NCBI RefSeq assembly: GCF_000970285.1 | Contig: NZ_CP009516.1 | Location: forward strand, 2,211,036 to 2,275,035 | Reading direction: 5' to 3' | DNA length: 64,000 nt | From: Methanosarcina horonobensis HB-1 = JCM 15518 | Lineage (GTDB): Archaea > Halobacteriota > Methanosarcinia > Methanosarcinales > Methanosarcinaceae | The notes under the pieces: generated by a model | Database searches by the model: none | The model's input: only the letters and a program-made list of their open reading frames with translations | What the model was told of the DNA's origin: nothing | Program-made: the position numbers and the translations under genes | Shown: positions 35,256 through 43,999 of the stretch, piece after piece | How positions within the stretch are numbered: the stretch's first letter is position 1 | How the letters are laid out: every line of letters begins with the position of its first letter

Positions 35256-36923
35256 GTGTCGGAAACTAAAGAAGGATTGGACTTACTGGCAGCTGAGACT
35301 CTTAGATCCAGATACCTTCGGGAGGGAGAAGAGGACTGGAAAGACGTCTGTGAGAGGGTAGCAAAAGCAGTTGCAACAACCACGGAGGAGTACACTGAAT
35401 TTTTTAATCTTATGAATAGTAAAGTCTTTCTCCCGAGTTCCCCAACCCTTATGAATGCAGGAACAGCTTCAGGGCAGCTTTCAGCCTGTTTTGTCATACC
35501 CGTGGAGGATAGCATAGAAGAAATATTCGATTCTGTCAAGACCGCTGCCCTTATACAGAAGACCGGAGGAGGTACAGGTTTTAATTTCTCAAAAATCAGG
35601 CCAGATGGTTCTCCTTCTGCCTCAGGTACCGGTACTGCGAGCGGTCCCGTAGCTTTAATGGGTCTCTTTAATCAGGCAACTGAGATAGTAAAACAGTTCG
35701 GGAGAAGAAGAGGCGCCAATATGGGGATACTTGATATTTCTCACAACGATATTATTCCTTTCATCAGAGCAAAACGCACGGAGGGTATTCTGAGTAATTT
35801 TAATATCTCTGTAATGATTCCTGATGCTTTCATGAGTCTGGCTGACGAAGGCAGAATGAATGAGATATGGAACTCAAAAACAGGCGCAAAAGTCGGAGAG
35901 ATATTTTCAGAGGTTGTTGATGGAATCTGGAAAAACGGGGAACCTGGAGTTCTTTTCTATAACCGCATAAACAGGGACAACTTCACCCCTTCACTTGGAG
36001 ATATCCATGCCACAAACCCCTGTGGAGAGGAACCTCTCCTGCCTTTTGAATCCTGCAATCTGGGTAGCATTAACCTTTCCCTTTTTGTTGAGGACGGGAA
36101 AATCAACTGGGACTCTCTCAGGGAAACAGTCGGAAAAGCTGTCCGTTTCCTTGATAATGAAATCGACGTAAATGTCTATCCTGTCCCGAAGATTGGGGAA
36201 GCAACCAGAAAGACAAGGAAAATCGGGCTAGGAGTTATGGGTTTTCACGATATGCTTTTGAAACTTGGACTGCCCTATAACTCAACAGAAGCTCTCAAGC
36301 TTGCAGAGAAACTTATGGGGCAGATTAACTGGGCTGCGGTCCGGGAGTCAAGAAAACTTGCGGCAGAAAAAGGATCTTTTCCGGAACATGAAAACTCCAT
36401 ATGGAAACTTCCAATGAGAAATGCCACGCTGACCGCAATTGCCCCTACAGGCACCATCAGCATTCTAGCCGGCTGCTCTGCAGGAATTGAGCCTGTTTTC
36501 AGCTGGGTTTACAGGCGTACCCGGACGGTGGAAAAAGAATTCATGCTTGTTCACCCGCTCTTTGAGGCACATTTTAAGCCAAAGCTTTCAGAATCAGATT
36601 ACAGCTGGCTCCTTGAACATGTCTATACTCACGGCACCTTGAAGGACATAAAAAACTCAAAAGTAGTGAGCGGAGAAGAAAAAAGGCTATTCAGGTCAGC
36701 CCTTGATATTAGCTGGAAAACTCATATTGACATACAGGCAGCCTTTCAGCGCCACTGCCATGCAGGAATCTCAAAGACTATCAATATGCCTGCAAATACG
36801 AAAAAAGAAGATATCGAGAAAGCTTTGATTTATGCGTGGAAGCAGGGGTTAAAAGGACTTACAATTTACAGGACCGGAAGTAGACAGCATGTAGTTCTCA
36901 GCTTAAAGAAATCCCAGTTTTAA
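35256..36923 (+). CDS. nrdJ: Class II (adenosylcobalamin-dependent) ribonucleotide reductase
   Basis: 555 residues from GTG 35256. 'FLPSSPTLMNAGTASGQLSA' near 58 with Cys78, 'QKTGGGTGFNFSKIRP' near 101, and catalytic N254-x-C256-x-E258 in 'ATNPCGEEPLLPFESCNLGS' are the B12-dependent NrdJ pattern; 'NATLTAIAPTGTISILAG' follows near 390. It reduces ribonucleotides to deoxyribonucleotides using a cobalamin radical, independent of oxygen. The C-terminus stops at 'GSRQHVVLSLKKSQF', without the Cys-pair tail and zinc motif that many NrdJ proteins use for re-reduction. No second subunit is nearby. Confidence 0.92.
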   Translation: MSETKEGLDLLAAETLRSRYLREGEEDWKDVCERVAKAVATTTEEYTEFFNLMNSKVFLPSSPTLMNAGTASGQLSACFVIPVEDSIEEIFDSVKTAALIQKTGGGTGFNFSKIRPDGSPSASGTGTASGPVALMGLFNQATEIVKQFGRRRGANMGILDISHNDIIPFIRAKRTEGILSNFNISVMIPDAFMSLADEGRMNEIWNSKTGAKVGEIFSEVVDGIWKNGEPGVLFYNRINRDNFTPSLGDIHATNPCGEEPLLPFESCNLGSINLSLFVEDGKINWDSLRETVGKAVRFLDNEIDVNVYPVPKIGEATRKTRKIGLGVMGFHDMLLKLGLPYNSTEALKLAEKLMGQINWAAVRESRKLAAEKGSFPEHENSIWKLPMRNATLTAIAPTGTISILAGCSAGIEPVFSWVYRRTRTVEKEFMLVHPLFEAHFKPKLSESDYSWLLEHVYTHGTLKDIKNSKVVSGEEKRLFRSALDISWKTHIDIQAAFQRHCHAGISKTINMPANTKKEDIEKALIYAWKQGLKGLTIYRTGSRQHVVLSLKKSQF

Positions 36924-37132
36924 ATTTCTGAAATTTGAGGCCTTAAAATTTAAATTGTCTAACGGGATACTCTGAATTACGGGCTTCGATTGCAGGATAA
37001 AATAACTTCTGTTACTATAAGATAAAAATAAGTTTGTTATTAAGCTTTTAAATTTTATTACTAAGTGTTATACCACTGGAATTGCAGTTATCTTACTAAA
37101 AATATATATACATTCGCGCCCCCTGATATAGC

Positions 37133-38098
37133 ATGACTGCTGCCCCCAAACATCACCTTGAATTGCTAACCGCTTGCGTTATTTATGGTACTGTCGGAAT
37201 TTTCATGACATTGCTCGAGGATATGTCTGTAGGATCTATTATCTTCTACAGAGTCCTTTTCGGACTTTCAGCCATATTATGTTACCTTGCAATTACCGGA
37301 AATCTCAGTCAGCTTGCCTTGAAACGGAAGAAAAGGTATCTGCTTCTTCTTGGAATTCTATATGTTTCGCAGATGTTTTCCTATTATACTGCAATCCGAT
37401 ATCTGGGGGCTTCTTCTGCTGTCCTTCTTCTGTACACCGACCCTATATACCTTACCTTCCTTGCACCTGTCCTTCTCGGGGAAAAGAATACCGAAAAGAC
37501 CATTCTTGCTCTTTTCCTGGGCCTGATAGGTGTATTCTACGTAACAAGACCTGAAGGCGGCTTTGAACAGCTTGCGTTTGGAAGCAGCTATCTGAAAGGT
37601 GTAATTTTCGGGCTCGTGGGGGGCCTTTTCAGCAGCGGAGTCATAATATCTGTCCGCTATCTCAGAGACGAGTATAACGGCCTTACTCAGCTGGTCTGGC
37701 AGAGTGTAATCAGTCTGGTCTTCCTGTCACCTTTCGCAATATCCGTGCCAGGGCAAGTACTCGCTGAAAACCTTTATATCCTGATGCTTTTCGGGATCCT
37801 GATTACAGGTGTAGGTGCAGTGTTCTATATAAGAGGGGTTGCAGGTGTAAGTGCAATTACAGGCAGCATTCTTACCCTTCTTGAGCCCGTTTCCTGTATC
37901 TTTTTCGACTACACGGTACTGGGAAGCCCGGTGCACAGTGGAATGCTTACAGGTTGCTTCTTTATCCTTGCAGCAGCAGTTGTGGTAAGCCTTGATAACT
38001 CTATTTTTCTGAGAAAGCTGATCTTCGGGGAAAAAACGTTCTCGAGCAAAAAGATATCGTTCTGGAAAAAAGAACTCCTAAGGCCACAGGGAAAATAA
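37133..38098 (+). CDS. EamA-family (DMT superfamily) transporter, copy 1
   Basis: 321 residues, ten predicted membrane helices in two EamA halves (about 8-140 and 155-290). Half 1 contains 'LLTACVIYGTVGIFMTLLED', half 2 'GLVGGLFSSGVIISVRYLRD'. 'LEPVSCIFFDYTVLG' near 258 is the typical last-but-one helix. Family members export amino acids or metabolites; the substrate is unknown. A TATA box (AAATATATATAC) lies only about 27-30 bases before the ATG, so the mRNA is probably leaderless. A close paralogue follows 112 bases downstream. Confidence 0.88.
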   Translation: MTAAPKHHLELLTACVIYGTVGIFMTLLEDMSVGSIIFYRVLFGLSAILCYLAITGNLSQLALKRKKRYLLLLGILYVSQMFSYYTAIRYLGASSAVLLLYTDPIYLTFLAPVLLGEKNTEKTILALFLGLIGVFYVTRPEGGFEQLAFGSSYLKGVIFGLVGGLFSSGVIISVRYLRDEYNGLTQLVWQSVISLVFLSPFAISVPGQVLAENLYILMLFGILITGVGAVFYIRGVAGVSAITGSILTLLEPVSCIFFDYTVLGSPVHSGMLTGCFFILAAAVVVSLDNSIFLRKLIFGEKTFSSKKISFWKKELLRPQGK

Positions 38099-38210
38099 AC
38101 CCTCCTTCTTTCTTTTTTTCATTTGTCATTCCCGGTAAAAATCAAGTTCTTAATAAACCCCTTTCCCCGTTTCCAAAAAATATATATCTTCAGTATTTTA
38201 TTTCTCAAAT

Positions 38211-39128
38211 GTGCCAGTTAAGGGAAACTCTTTCAAGCCTTACTCCGAGGTCATAACAGGTAGCGTTATTTACGGTACCATAGGAGTTTTTCTCGACAGG
38301 ATCCAGGACATGTCAGTGGGATCCGTTTTATTTTGCCGGCTCTTTTTCGGTTTATGTATGATTTTCTTTTACCTGCTATTGAGTGGAAGTCTGGGGCAGT
38401 TAAGGCCAGGCAGGAACAGAAAATACCTTCTCCTGCTGGGTTTCCTTAATGCGGTAACAGGCATATGTTATTTCTCGGCTATAAGGTACAGCGGAATTTC
38501 TATTGCTGTACTGCTCCTTTATACAGCTCCCGTATATGTGAATCTGCTTGCTCCTGCAATCCTCGGAGAGAGAAACAGTAGCAAAGGCCTTCTACCTCTT
38601 ATCCTTTCGGTTTCAGGGGTATTGCTTATTACCCGTCCCGGAGAAGTTCTGGTTAGTCTGAGTACGGGCTCTGATTTTGTTAGAGGCCTGTTCTTCGGCT
38701 TGGTCTCAGGGCTTTCTTTCGGCACAACTATAATTATAATCCGTTATCTGAGGCACGACTATACAGGGATCTCCCAGACTTTCTGGCTGACCGGAATAAG
38801 TCTTCTCTTTATGCTGCCGTCCGCATTTTTAACCCCGGCTTCGGTCTTCTCCAGGAACTTCAATACTCTGTTTCTCTTTGGTTTGACAATTACCTTTGCT
38901 GCCATTCTCTACCTCAGAGGAATTTCAGGCATAAAGGCACAAACAGGCAGCATTCTTGCTCTGCTCGAACCTGTATCAGGAATCTTCTTTGATACAGTGG
39001 TCCTTAAAAACCCTATTTATATCTCTACCTTTCTGGGCTGTGTGCTTATCCTTTCAGCGGCTTATCTTGTGAGCAAGAAAGGGAGAGAAAGCAGGAATCT
39101 GCCAGCAGATTTCCCGTCAGTACCCTGA
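38211..39128 (+). CDS. EamA-family (DMT superfamily) transporter, copy 2
   Basis: 305 residues from GTG 38211, with the same ten-helix layout as the upstream copy ('VITGSVIYGTIGVFLDRIQD' against 'LTACVIYGTVGIFMTLLED'). 'LFFGLVSGLSFGTTIIIIRY' begins the second half and 'LLEPVSGIFFDTVVL' lies near 255. A TATA box AAATATATAT lies about 30 bases before the GTG, again implying a leaderless transcript and separate control. It arose by tandem duplication and divergence. Substrate unknown. Confidence 0.87.
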   Translation: MPVKGNSFKPYSEVITGSVIYGTIGVFLDRIQDMSVGSVLFCRLFFGLCMIFFYLLLSGSLGQLRPGRNRKYLLLLGFLNAVTGICYFSAIRYSGISIAVLLLYTAPVYVNLLAPAILGERNSSKGLLPLILSVSGVLLITRPGEVLVSLSTGSDFVRGLFFGLVSGLSFGTTIIIIRYLRHDYTGISQTFWLTGISLLFMLPSAFLTPASVFSRNFNTLFLFGLTITFAAILYLRGISGIKAQTGSILALLEPVSGIFFDTVVLKNPIYISTFLGCVLILSAAYLVSKKGRESRNLPADFPSVP

Positions 39129-39284
39129 CCAGCTTTATCAGTTGTATCTTTTTGAAGCAGTGCTATTATCTGGAATAATACAGGCCGTTAATTTTATATA
39201 AGTTGTCTGCACCTCTGCCCAAAAGCTCTTTACTTAAGAACCCCTCTATTTTTAATATTAAAGTTCTGAAAACGCAGGAAAAGC

Positions 39285-39968
39285 ATGACAGACAGAAGCC
39301 CAATTATAGAGCTTAAGAACCTGACCAAAGTTTACAAAAACGGAGTTGAATTTCGCGCTCTCGACAGTGCAAACCTGAGAATTAAAAAAGGGGAATTTAT
39401 TGCGATTGTAGGTCCTTCTGGTTCAGGCAAAAGTACACTTATGCATCTCATAGGTCTGCTGGACACGCCCAGTTCAGGAACTCTCCTTATAGACGGTAAC
39501 GATGTGACAAAAATGTCGGATAAGGAGCGTTCCGGAATGAGAAATAGGATGCTAGGCTTTGTTTTCCAGTACCACCACCTGCTTCCCGATTTCACAGCTC
39601 TGGAAAATGTAATGATGCCGCTTTTGATTGCAGGAAAGAGCAGAGAGGAAGCAAAGGTCACTGCCGAAAAACTTCTAAAAGAGGTTGGGCTTGAAGACAG
39701 AATGGATCACAGGCCAGGAGAACTTTCCGGAGGGCAGAACCAGAGGGTCGCAGTAGCACGGGCTCTTAGCTGTTCTCCGGCAATTGTGCTCGGAGACGAG
39801 CCTACAGGCAATCTTGATACGAAAACAGGAGATTTGATATATGAATTGCTCCGCAGGCTGAACAAAGAATATAATCAGACTTTTATTGTGGTAACCCATA
39901 ATGAGGAGCTTGCTGGAAAAGCCGATAGAGTTGTCAAAATTATAGATGGAAAAATAACTGATCAGTGA
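39285..39968 (+). CDS. ABC transporter ATPase (MacB/LolD type), no permease adjacent
   Basis: 227 residues. Walker A GPSGSGKST at 43-51, Q-loop 'VFQYHHLLPDFTALENVMMP' near 92, signature 'LSGGQNQRVAVARAL' near 143, Walker B 'AIVLGDEPTGNLD' near 163 and H-loop 'IVVTHNEEL' near 200. The sequence type is that of LolD/MacB/FtsE-like ATPases, which work with FtsX-fold permeases. None is encoded here; the next gene, 9 bases on, is a PPC-domain protein. It may serve a permease elsewhere. Confidence 0.93.
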   Translation: MTDRSPIIELKNLTKVYKNGVEFRALDSANLRIKKGEFIAIVGPSGSGKSTLMHLIGLLDTPSSGTLLIDGNDVTKMSDKERSGMRNRMLGFVFQYHHLLPDFTALENVMMPLLIAGKSREEAKVTAEKLLKEVGLEDRMDHRPGELSGGQNQRVAVARALSCSPAIVLGDEPTGNLDTKTGDLIYELLRRLNKEYNQTFIVVTHNEELAGKADRVVKIIDGKITDQ

Positions 39969-39977
39969 GGGGGAAGT

Positions 39978-40433
39978 ATGGAGTACGCGAAAGGAAGGAT
40001 AGGAAGGGTCTTTACCGTCAGGGTTGATCACGGGGATGACCTTATTCTGGAACTCATCAAACTTGCAGAACTGGAGAAGATCGAGTCGGCTGTGTTTATG
40101 CTGCTTGGTGCGCTGAAGGAAGGAAAACTTGTTGCAGGTCCGAAAGAAAACAGAAGACCCCCGGAACCTGTCTGGACCAGCTTTAATGATGCTCATGAAA
40201 TTCTCGGGATAGGAGATATTTTCCAGGAGAATGGAAAGCCCAAAATTCATCTTCATGCGGGAACAGCCCGGGGAGACAGTATTAAACTGGGATGCCTGAG
40301 AGGTGAAAGTGAAGTTTTTATGGTTGTCGAGGTATTCATTTTCGAGCTGGAAGGAATTTCTGCCAGAAGGGTAATGGATACTGAGCAGGGCTTTGCTCCT
40401 GTGAGCTTTATGCAGATCCCTGATCAGGAATAA
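39978..40433 (+). CDS. PPC/DUF296-domain protein
   Basis: 151 residues, a single PPC (plant and prokaryote conserved, DUF296) domain. 'GRVFTVRVDHGDDLILEL' near 9, 'SAVFMLLGALKEGKLVAGP' near 38, 'EILGIGDIF' near 72, 'IHLHAGTARGDSIKLGCL' near 88 with the His-x-His that binds metal in structures of the family. Plant relatives are AT-hook DNA-binding proteins; prokaryotic ones form trimers of unknown role. GGGGGAAG precedes the ATG, and it is likely co-transcribed with the ABC ATPase 9 bases upstream. Confidence 0.88.
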   Translation: MEYAKGRIGRVFTVRVDHGDDLILELIKLAELEKIESAVFMLLGALKEGKLVAGPKENRRPPEPVWTSFNDAHEILGIGDIFQENGKPKIHLHAGTARGDSIKLGCLRGESEVFMVVEVFIFELEGISARRVMDTEQGFAPVSFMQIPDQE

Positions 40434-40603
40434 TATTTCCAATAGAGTATGAGTTATAATATGGCTCGGGAATTGAGTAGTTAAAGCTGAAAATGATTTA
40501 CGGAAAAATCAGATCTGGCAGATTCCCTTACATCCATTTTTAAGAAACTTATTTCGTAAACTTAATTTAAACTTAGTTGCTGTGAGTTTAATTTCCAGTA
40601 AAC

Positions 40604-40993
40604 TTAATTTTGCAGGATAATCTCCAGTTCCCTTAGCCTTTTGAGTGCGATTATTTTCTCTTTATTATCTTTTAAAAACTCTTCTTCAAGGATATGTATT
40701 ATTTGGGGGAACGGTACGGTTAACTGATAGTATTTTACAGGTCTGCCTTTTCCTTTATTCTTCTTTTCAGACCTTTCATCTACCCAGCCTCGATCCCTTA
40801 GAGGGCGCATGGCTACACTCACCTCAGGCTGCCTGAGTCCGGAAACAAGTTCGATATGAAGAGATCTGAGTTCCTTGCAGTCTTTTAAACACACGATCGC
40901 GGTGGCCTCTGTCCTCGGGAGTCCCAGGCTCTGGAGCATGTCAATAATTGAATACTCTTTTTCGGTTAAATTAACTGGAGAATCTTCGGTCAT
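40604..40993 (-). CDS. Winged-helix transcriptional regulator
   Basis: 129 residues. 'EYSIIDMLQSLGLPRTEATA' near 13, 'LHIELVSGLRQPEVSVAMRP' near 44 is the helix-turn-helix, 'LRDRGWVDERSEKKNKGKGR' near 64 is a basic wing, and a C-terminal helix 'ILEEEFLKDNKEKIIALKRL' likely dimerises. This matches the predicted MarR/ArsR-like regulators frequent in methanogens. Divergent from enolase; target unknown. Confidence 0.78.
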   Translation of the reverse strand: MTEDSPVNLTEKEYSIIDMLQSLGLPRTEATAIVCLKDCKELRSLHIELVSGLRQPEVSVAMRPLRDRGWVDERSEKKNKGKGRPVKYYQLTVPFPQIIHILEEEFLKDNKEKIIALKRLRELEIILQN

Positions 40994-41675
40994 CGAGAAT
41001 GAATAATACTTTCAGGTTTATATATTTTATGTAGATAAAATTATTTTTTTAAATAAACTGATTATTGTCAGTAAGTAAAAAAAGCATCTAACCCTAGTAA
41101 GGCTTTTTTTCTGGAGTTTTTGTATAAAAGACTGAGGGAACAAATCTCCAGAAAAAAATAAGCTTTGTAGTTCTAACCAAAACCTTTAAAGCAGGTGTTT
41201 ACAGGAATAAGACACCTCTAAGCAGAAAATAGACTTCCCGGAAGTAAGAATATATGCTCTGCCACAACAGGATATTAAAGTTACTAAAAGCCGGAAATAA
41301 GCACCTTCGATAAATGAATACCGGCTTTAAGCGCATTAGCTTTAAGTGCACTAATATCTTCAACTCTTTAAACGGGGAAGACCCGCTCTAAAGATGAAAG
41401 AGTCAATTCTTCAAAATAGAACTTCTTAAAAAATGAGACTCCTTAAATATTACTGCCCTGAGATAAACAGGTTGTTGAATGCATGAAAAAAGGGGGTGTC
41501 TTCTGTAAGAAGTAAAAGAATAACTCAGGTAAATTTATTCATTTGAACCGGATAAAGAATTAAATACCATTCGGACATGTAACGCTTAGATTAACTGACG
41601 CTTAGATTAACTAAAAGTCAAGTTCAAATAACAGAATATATGTATAGATAGTCAGAGATTAGAAAGGGTGAAATT
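40994..41675. other. Intergenic region between a regulator and enolase
   Basis: About 680 bases without a gene. AAAAAAAGC (41077-41085) and GCTTTTTTT (41102-41110) form a hairpin ending in a T-run, terminator-like on the plus strand though no plus-strand gene precedes it. Near the enolase gene, two near copies of 'ACGCTTAGATTAACT' (about 41581-41612) and a TATA-like ATATATGTATAG (41636) may control enolase. Confidence 0.45.
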
Positions 41676-42962
41676 ATGTCGTATATCGGTTTACAGCAGG
41701 ATTCTGGAGAATATAAGATCCAAAAGATACATGCTCGGGAGATCCTGGACTCAAGGGGAAATCCCACAATTGAAGTTGATGTGTTTACACCTAAGGGATT
41801 TGGCAGAGCAAGTGTTCCTTCAGGAGCTTCCACAGGTACGAATGAAGCCCTTGAACTGCGCGATGCGGACCCTAACAGGTACGGAGGAAAAGGAGTCCTG
41901 ACTGCAGTCAAGAACGTAAATACCATTATCCAGAAGGAACTGCTTGGACTTGATGTGCGAAACCAGCGGGAAATCGATGAGCTTATGATCGAACTCGATG
42001 AAACCGAAAACAAATCGAACCTCGGAGCAAACTCCATTCTTGGCGTATCCATGGCGGTTGCAAAGGCTGCAGCAGATTCCCTTAACATGCCCCTTTATCG
42101 CTATTTCGGCGGTTCTAACGCTTTTACCCTTCCAGTGCCCACAATGAATGTCCTGAACGGAGGCAAACACGCAGGAAACGAGCTTGCAATTCAGGAGTTC
42201 ATGATTCAGCCCAAAGGTGCTGAAACCTTCTACGAAGCCCTTCAGATCGGGGCTGAGATCTATCATATTCTCGGGAAGTACCTTGAGAAAAAGTATGGAC
42301 GCTCTTCTACAAATGTAGGCTACGAAGGCGGATATGCTCCTAAAATGAGCGAATCCACAGAAGCCCTTGATGCTCTCGTACACGCAATTGAAGAAGCAGG
42401 CTATACCGAGTCCGAAGTCACAATAGGACTTGATGCCGCAGCAACCGAATTCTATGAAGAAGAGTTCTATAATATTGACGGGAAAAAACTGGCTGCCCCT
42501 GAACTGCTTGACTACTATGTCGAACTTGTAAATTCCTACCCCATCCTTTCTATCGAAGATCCCTTCTACGAGGAGGCTTTCGAAGACTTTGAAGCCCTTA
42601 CCAATGAACTCTGGGATACTATCATTGTAGGTGACGACCTCTTTGTTACAAACATTGAAAGGCTTTCAAAAGGTGTGGATATGGGAGCAGCAAATGCCCT
42701 TCTTCTCAAAGTTAACCAGATCGGTTCAATCTCCGAGGCTTTTGATGCCGCAAGCATGGCTTCCAGAAACGGCTACACCGTAATCGTAAGCCACCGCTCT
42801 GCCGAAACCGAAGACACCACCATTTCAGACCTGGCAGTTGCAATAGGAGCAGAAATGATCAAGACCGGAGCTCCAGCACGTGGCGAGAGGACTGCAAAAT
42901 ACAACCAGCTCCTTAGAATAGAAGAAGATCTGGGTGAAGTTGCACATTATGTGCAGCTCTAA
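41676..42962 (+). CDS. eno: Enolase (phosphopyruvate hydratase)
   Basis: 428 residues, full length. 'IHAREILDSRGNPTIEVDVF' near 19, 'SGASTGTNEALELRD' near 49, 'PVPTMNVLNGGKHAGNELAI' near 151, 'YEGGYAPKM' near 207, metal ligands in 'TIGLDAAATEFY', 'SIEDPFYEEAF' and 'VGDDLFVTN', and 'LLKVNQIGS', 'VIVSHRSAETEDTTISDLAV' at the phosphate site. It interconverts 2-phosphoglycerate and phosphoenolpyruvate, here mainly for gluconeogenesis. GGGTGA precedes the ATG. Monocistronic. Confidence 0.98.
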   Translation: MSYIGLQQDSGEYKIQKIHAREILDSRGNPTIEVDVFTPKGFGRASVPSGASTGTNEALELRDADPNRYGGKGVLTAVKNVNTIIQKELLGLDVRNQREIDELMIELDETENKSNLGANSILGVSMAVAKAAADSLNMPLYRYFGGSNAFTLPVPTMNVLNGGKHAGNELAIQEFMIQPKGAETFYEALQIGAEIYHILGKYLEKKYGRSSTNVGYEGGYAPKMSESTEALDALVHAIEEAGYTESEVTIGLDAAATEFYEEEFYNIDGKKLAAPELLDYYVELVNSYPILSIEDPFYEEAFEDFEALTNELWDTIIVGDDLFVTNIERLSKGVDMGAANALLLKVNQIGSISEAFDAASMASRNGYTVIVSHRSAETEDTTISDLAVAIGAEMIKTGAPARGERTAKYNQLLRIEEDLGEVAHYVQL

Positions 42963-43344
42963 TCCTTTTTTTAAGGCAGCTTTCTAACTTTTTTATTCAT
43001 TTTTAGTTTTTTATTCACTTTGTATCGATTTTCTGATTCTTTCCGATTCTTGGTCGTATCCCCAAGTTATTGAACTGGAACTCTGAAAGTTAATTCCATT
43101 AAACTCCATATATGATCAGTTAATTTTTCTGCCATTGCTGGAGTTCTCTGGAATCATTTTTCCTTTTTCAGAGTCAATTTTTAATTTTAGAGAGTCATGA
43201 GGCTTTATAAAATATACCATGCCTGAAAGAAATCAAGAGTTTTCTGATGCATTTTCATATTTTTACTAAAATATAAACATAATCCCATATCGTTATCAGT
43301 CCTCAGGACGGGGAAGAAGGGTTCATTCATCTTTACAGGCATAA
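42963..43344. other. Intergenic region after enolase, no gene seen
   Basis: About 380 AT-rich bases. TCCTTTTTTTAAGG just after the enolase stop is a weak terminator. Nothing else is recognised before the coding-like fragments that start at 43345. Confidence 0.4.
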
Positions 43345-43527
43345 ATCTGCTTTGATTGCCGAAAAAAAGGGGCTATAGCCGTATCCCCCCAATATCTGGG
43401 TCAGGCTGCTCTGGAATATTGGGACAATGCCGAAAGTGTTTTCCTCCAGGGAGTTGATCCTGCAGCTGAAGAGAGTGTTATCCGGGTTTATTTTTTTCTT
43501 TCAAGCGCTGGAGAATCGCGTAAGTAA
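43345..43527 (+). pseudogene. Possible gene fragment, plus strand
   Basis: A 60-codon stretch without a start codon reads 'GAIAVSPQYLGQAALEYWDN', 'AESVFLQGVDPAAEESVIRV' and 'YFFLSSAGESRK'. It has ordinary amphipathic helical composition and codon use like neighbouring genes, but I recognise no family. It points towards the reverse-strand fragment that follows 25 bases on. It may be chance. Confidence 0.3.
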
Positions 43528-43552
43528 GGATCTTACTACCGTTTTTAGGATC

Positions 43553-43795
43553 TTAACGTTGAGCTTCTTCTTTTGCCGCAATGACACCCTGTACAAGTGC
43601 TTCGCGCACATTGGGGAAACTGCCATCGATAATAGGCACATGTGTGAGATTAGGTTCTTCGGTTACCTGAAGCATTGATATTTTAGATCCATAACATCGA
43701 ACTACGGTTCTGACGAACTCGACCCATCCGGTGGCATCCCCACTCTTCGATATGTATGAGAGCGCCAGATTCAGCTCTCTTTCTTTACAAATATC
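43553..43795 (-). pseudogene. C-terminal fragment of a TIM-barrel-like (glycosyl-hydrolase-like) protein
   Basis: The reverse frame from 43795 to the stop at 43553 reads 80 codons including 'SYISKSGDATGWVEFVRTVV', 'RCYGSKISMLQVTEEPNLTH' and 'PNVREALVQGVIAAKEEAQR'. 'Y...I..LQVT.E.N.T' followed by 'DG...N.REALV.GV.AAK' is the style of a TIM-barrel strand with Asn-Glu-like end, as in glycosyl hydrolases, though the usual N-E reads E-E. There is no start codon or ribosome site and the upstream part is missing. I judge it a remnant. Confidence 0.55.
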
Positions 43796-43999
43796 TTAGA
43801 CCTGATATCTCATTAATTGAACTAGTTAGAAAATAATTGGGCAAATTCAAAAACCCAAAATTTAACTCTTGAATCTTAATTTCTAATAGTCGATCAAATT
43901 TATGATCACGGAAGCAGTCCAGAAGACTCTCTATAATTAGAATAAAATAGCTTTTGAGACAGGCTCTTAAACAGATTCTATTTTTTGGTATTTTGGTTT

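Noticed and set aside
41077-41110. Terminator of an upstream plus-strand gene
   Set aside because: No plus-strand gene ends nearby; the A-run/T-run hairpin may be chance in AT-rich DNA, so it is only noted in the intergenic entry.
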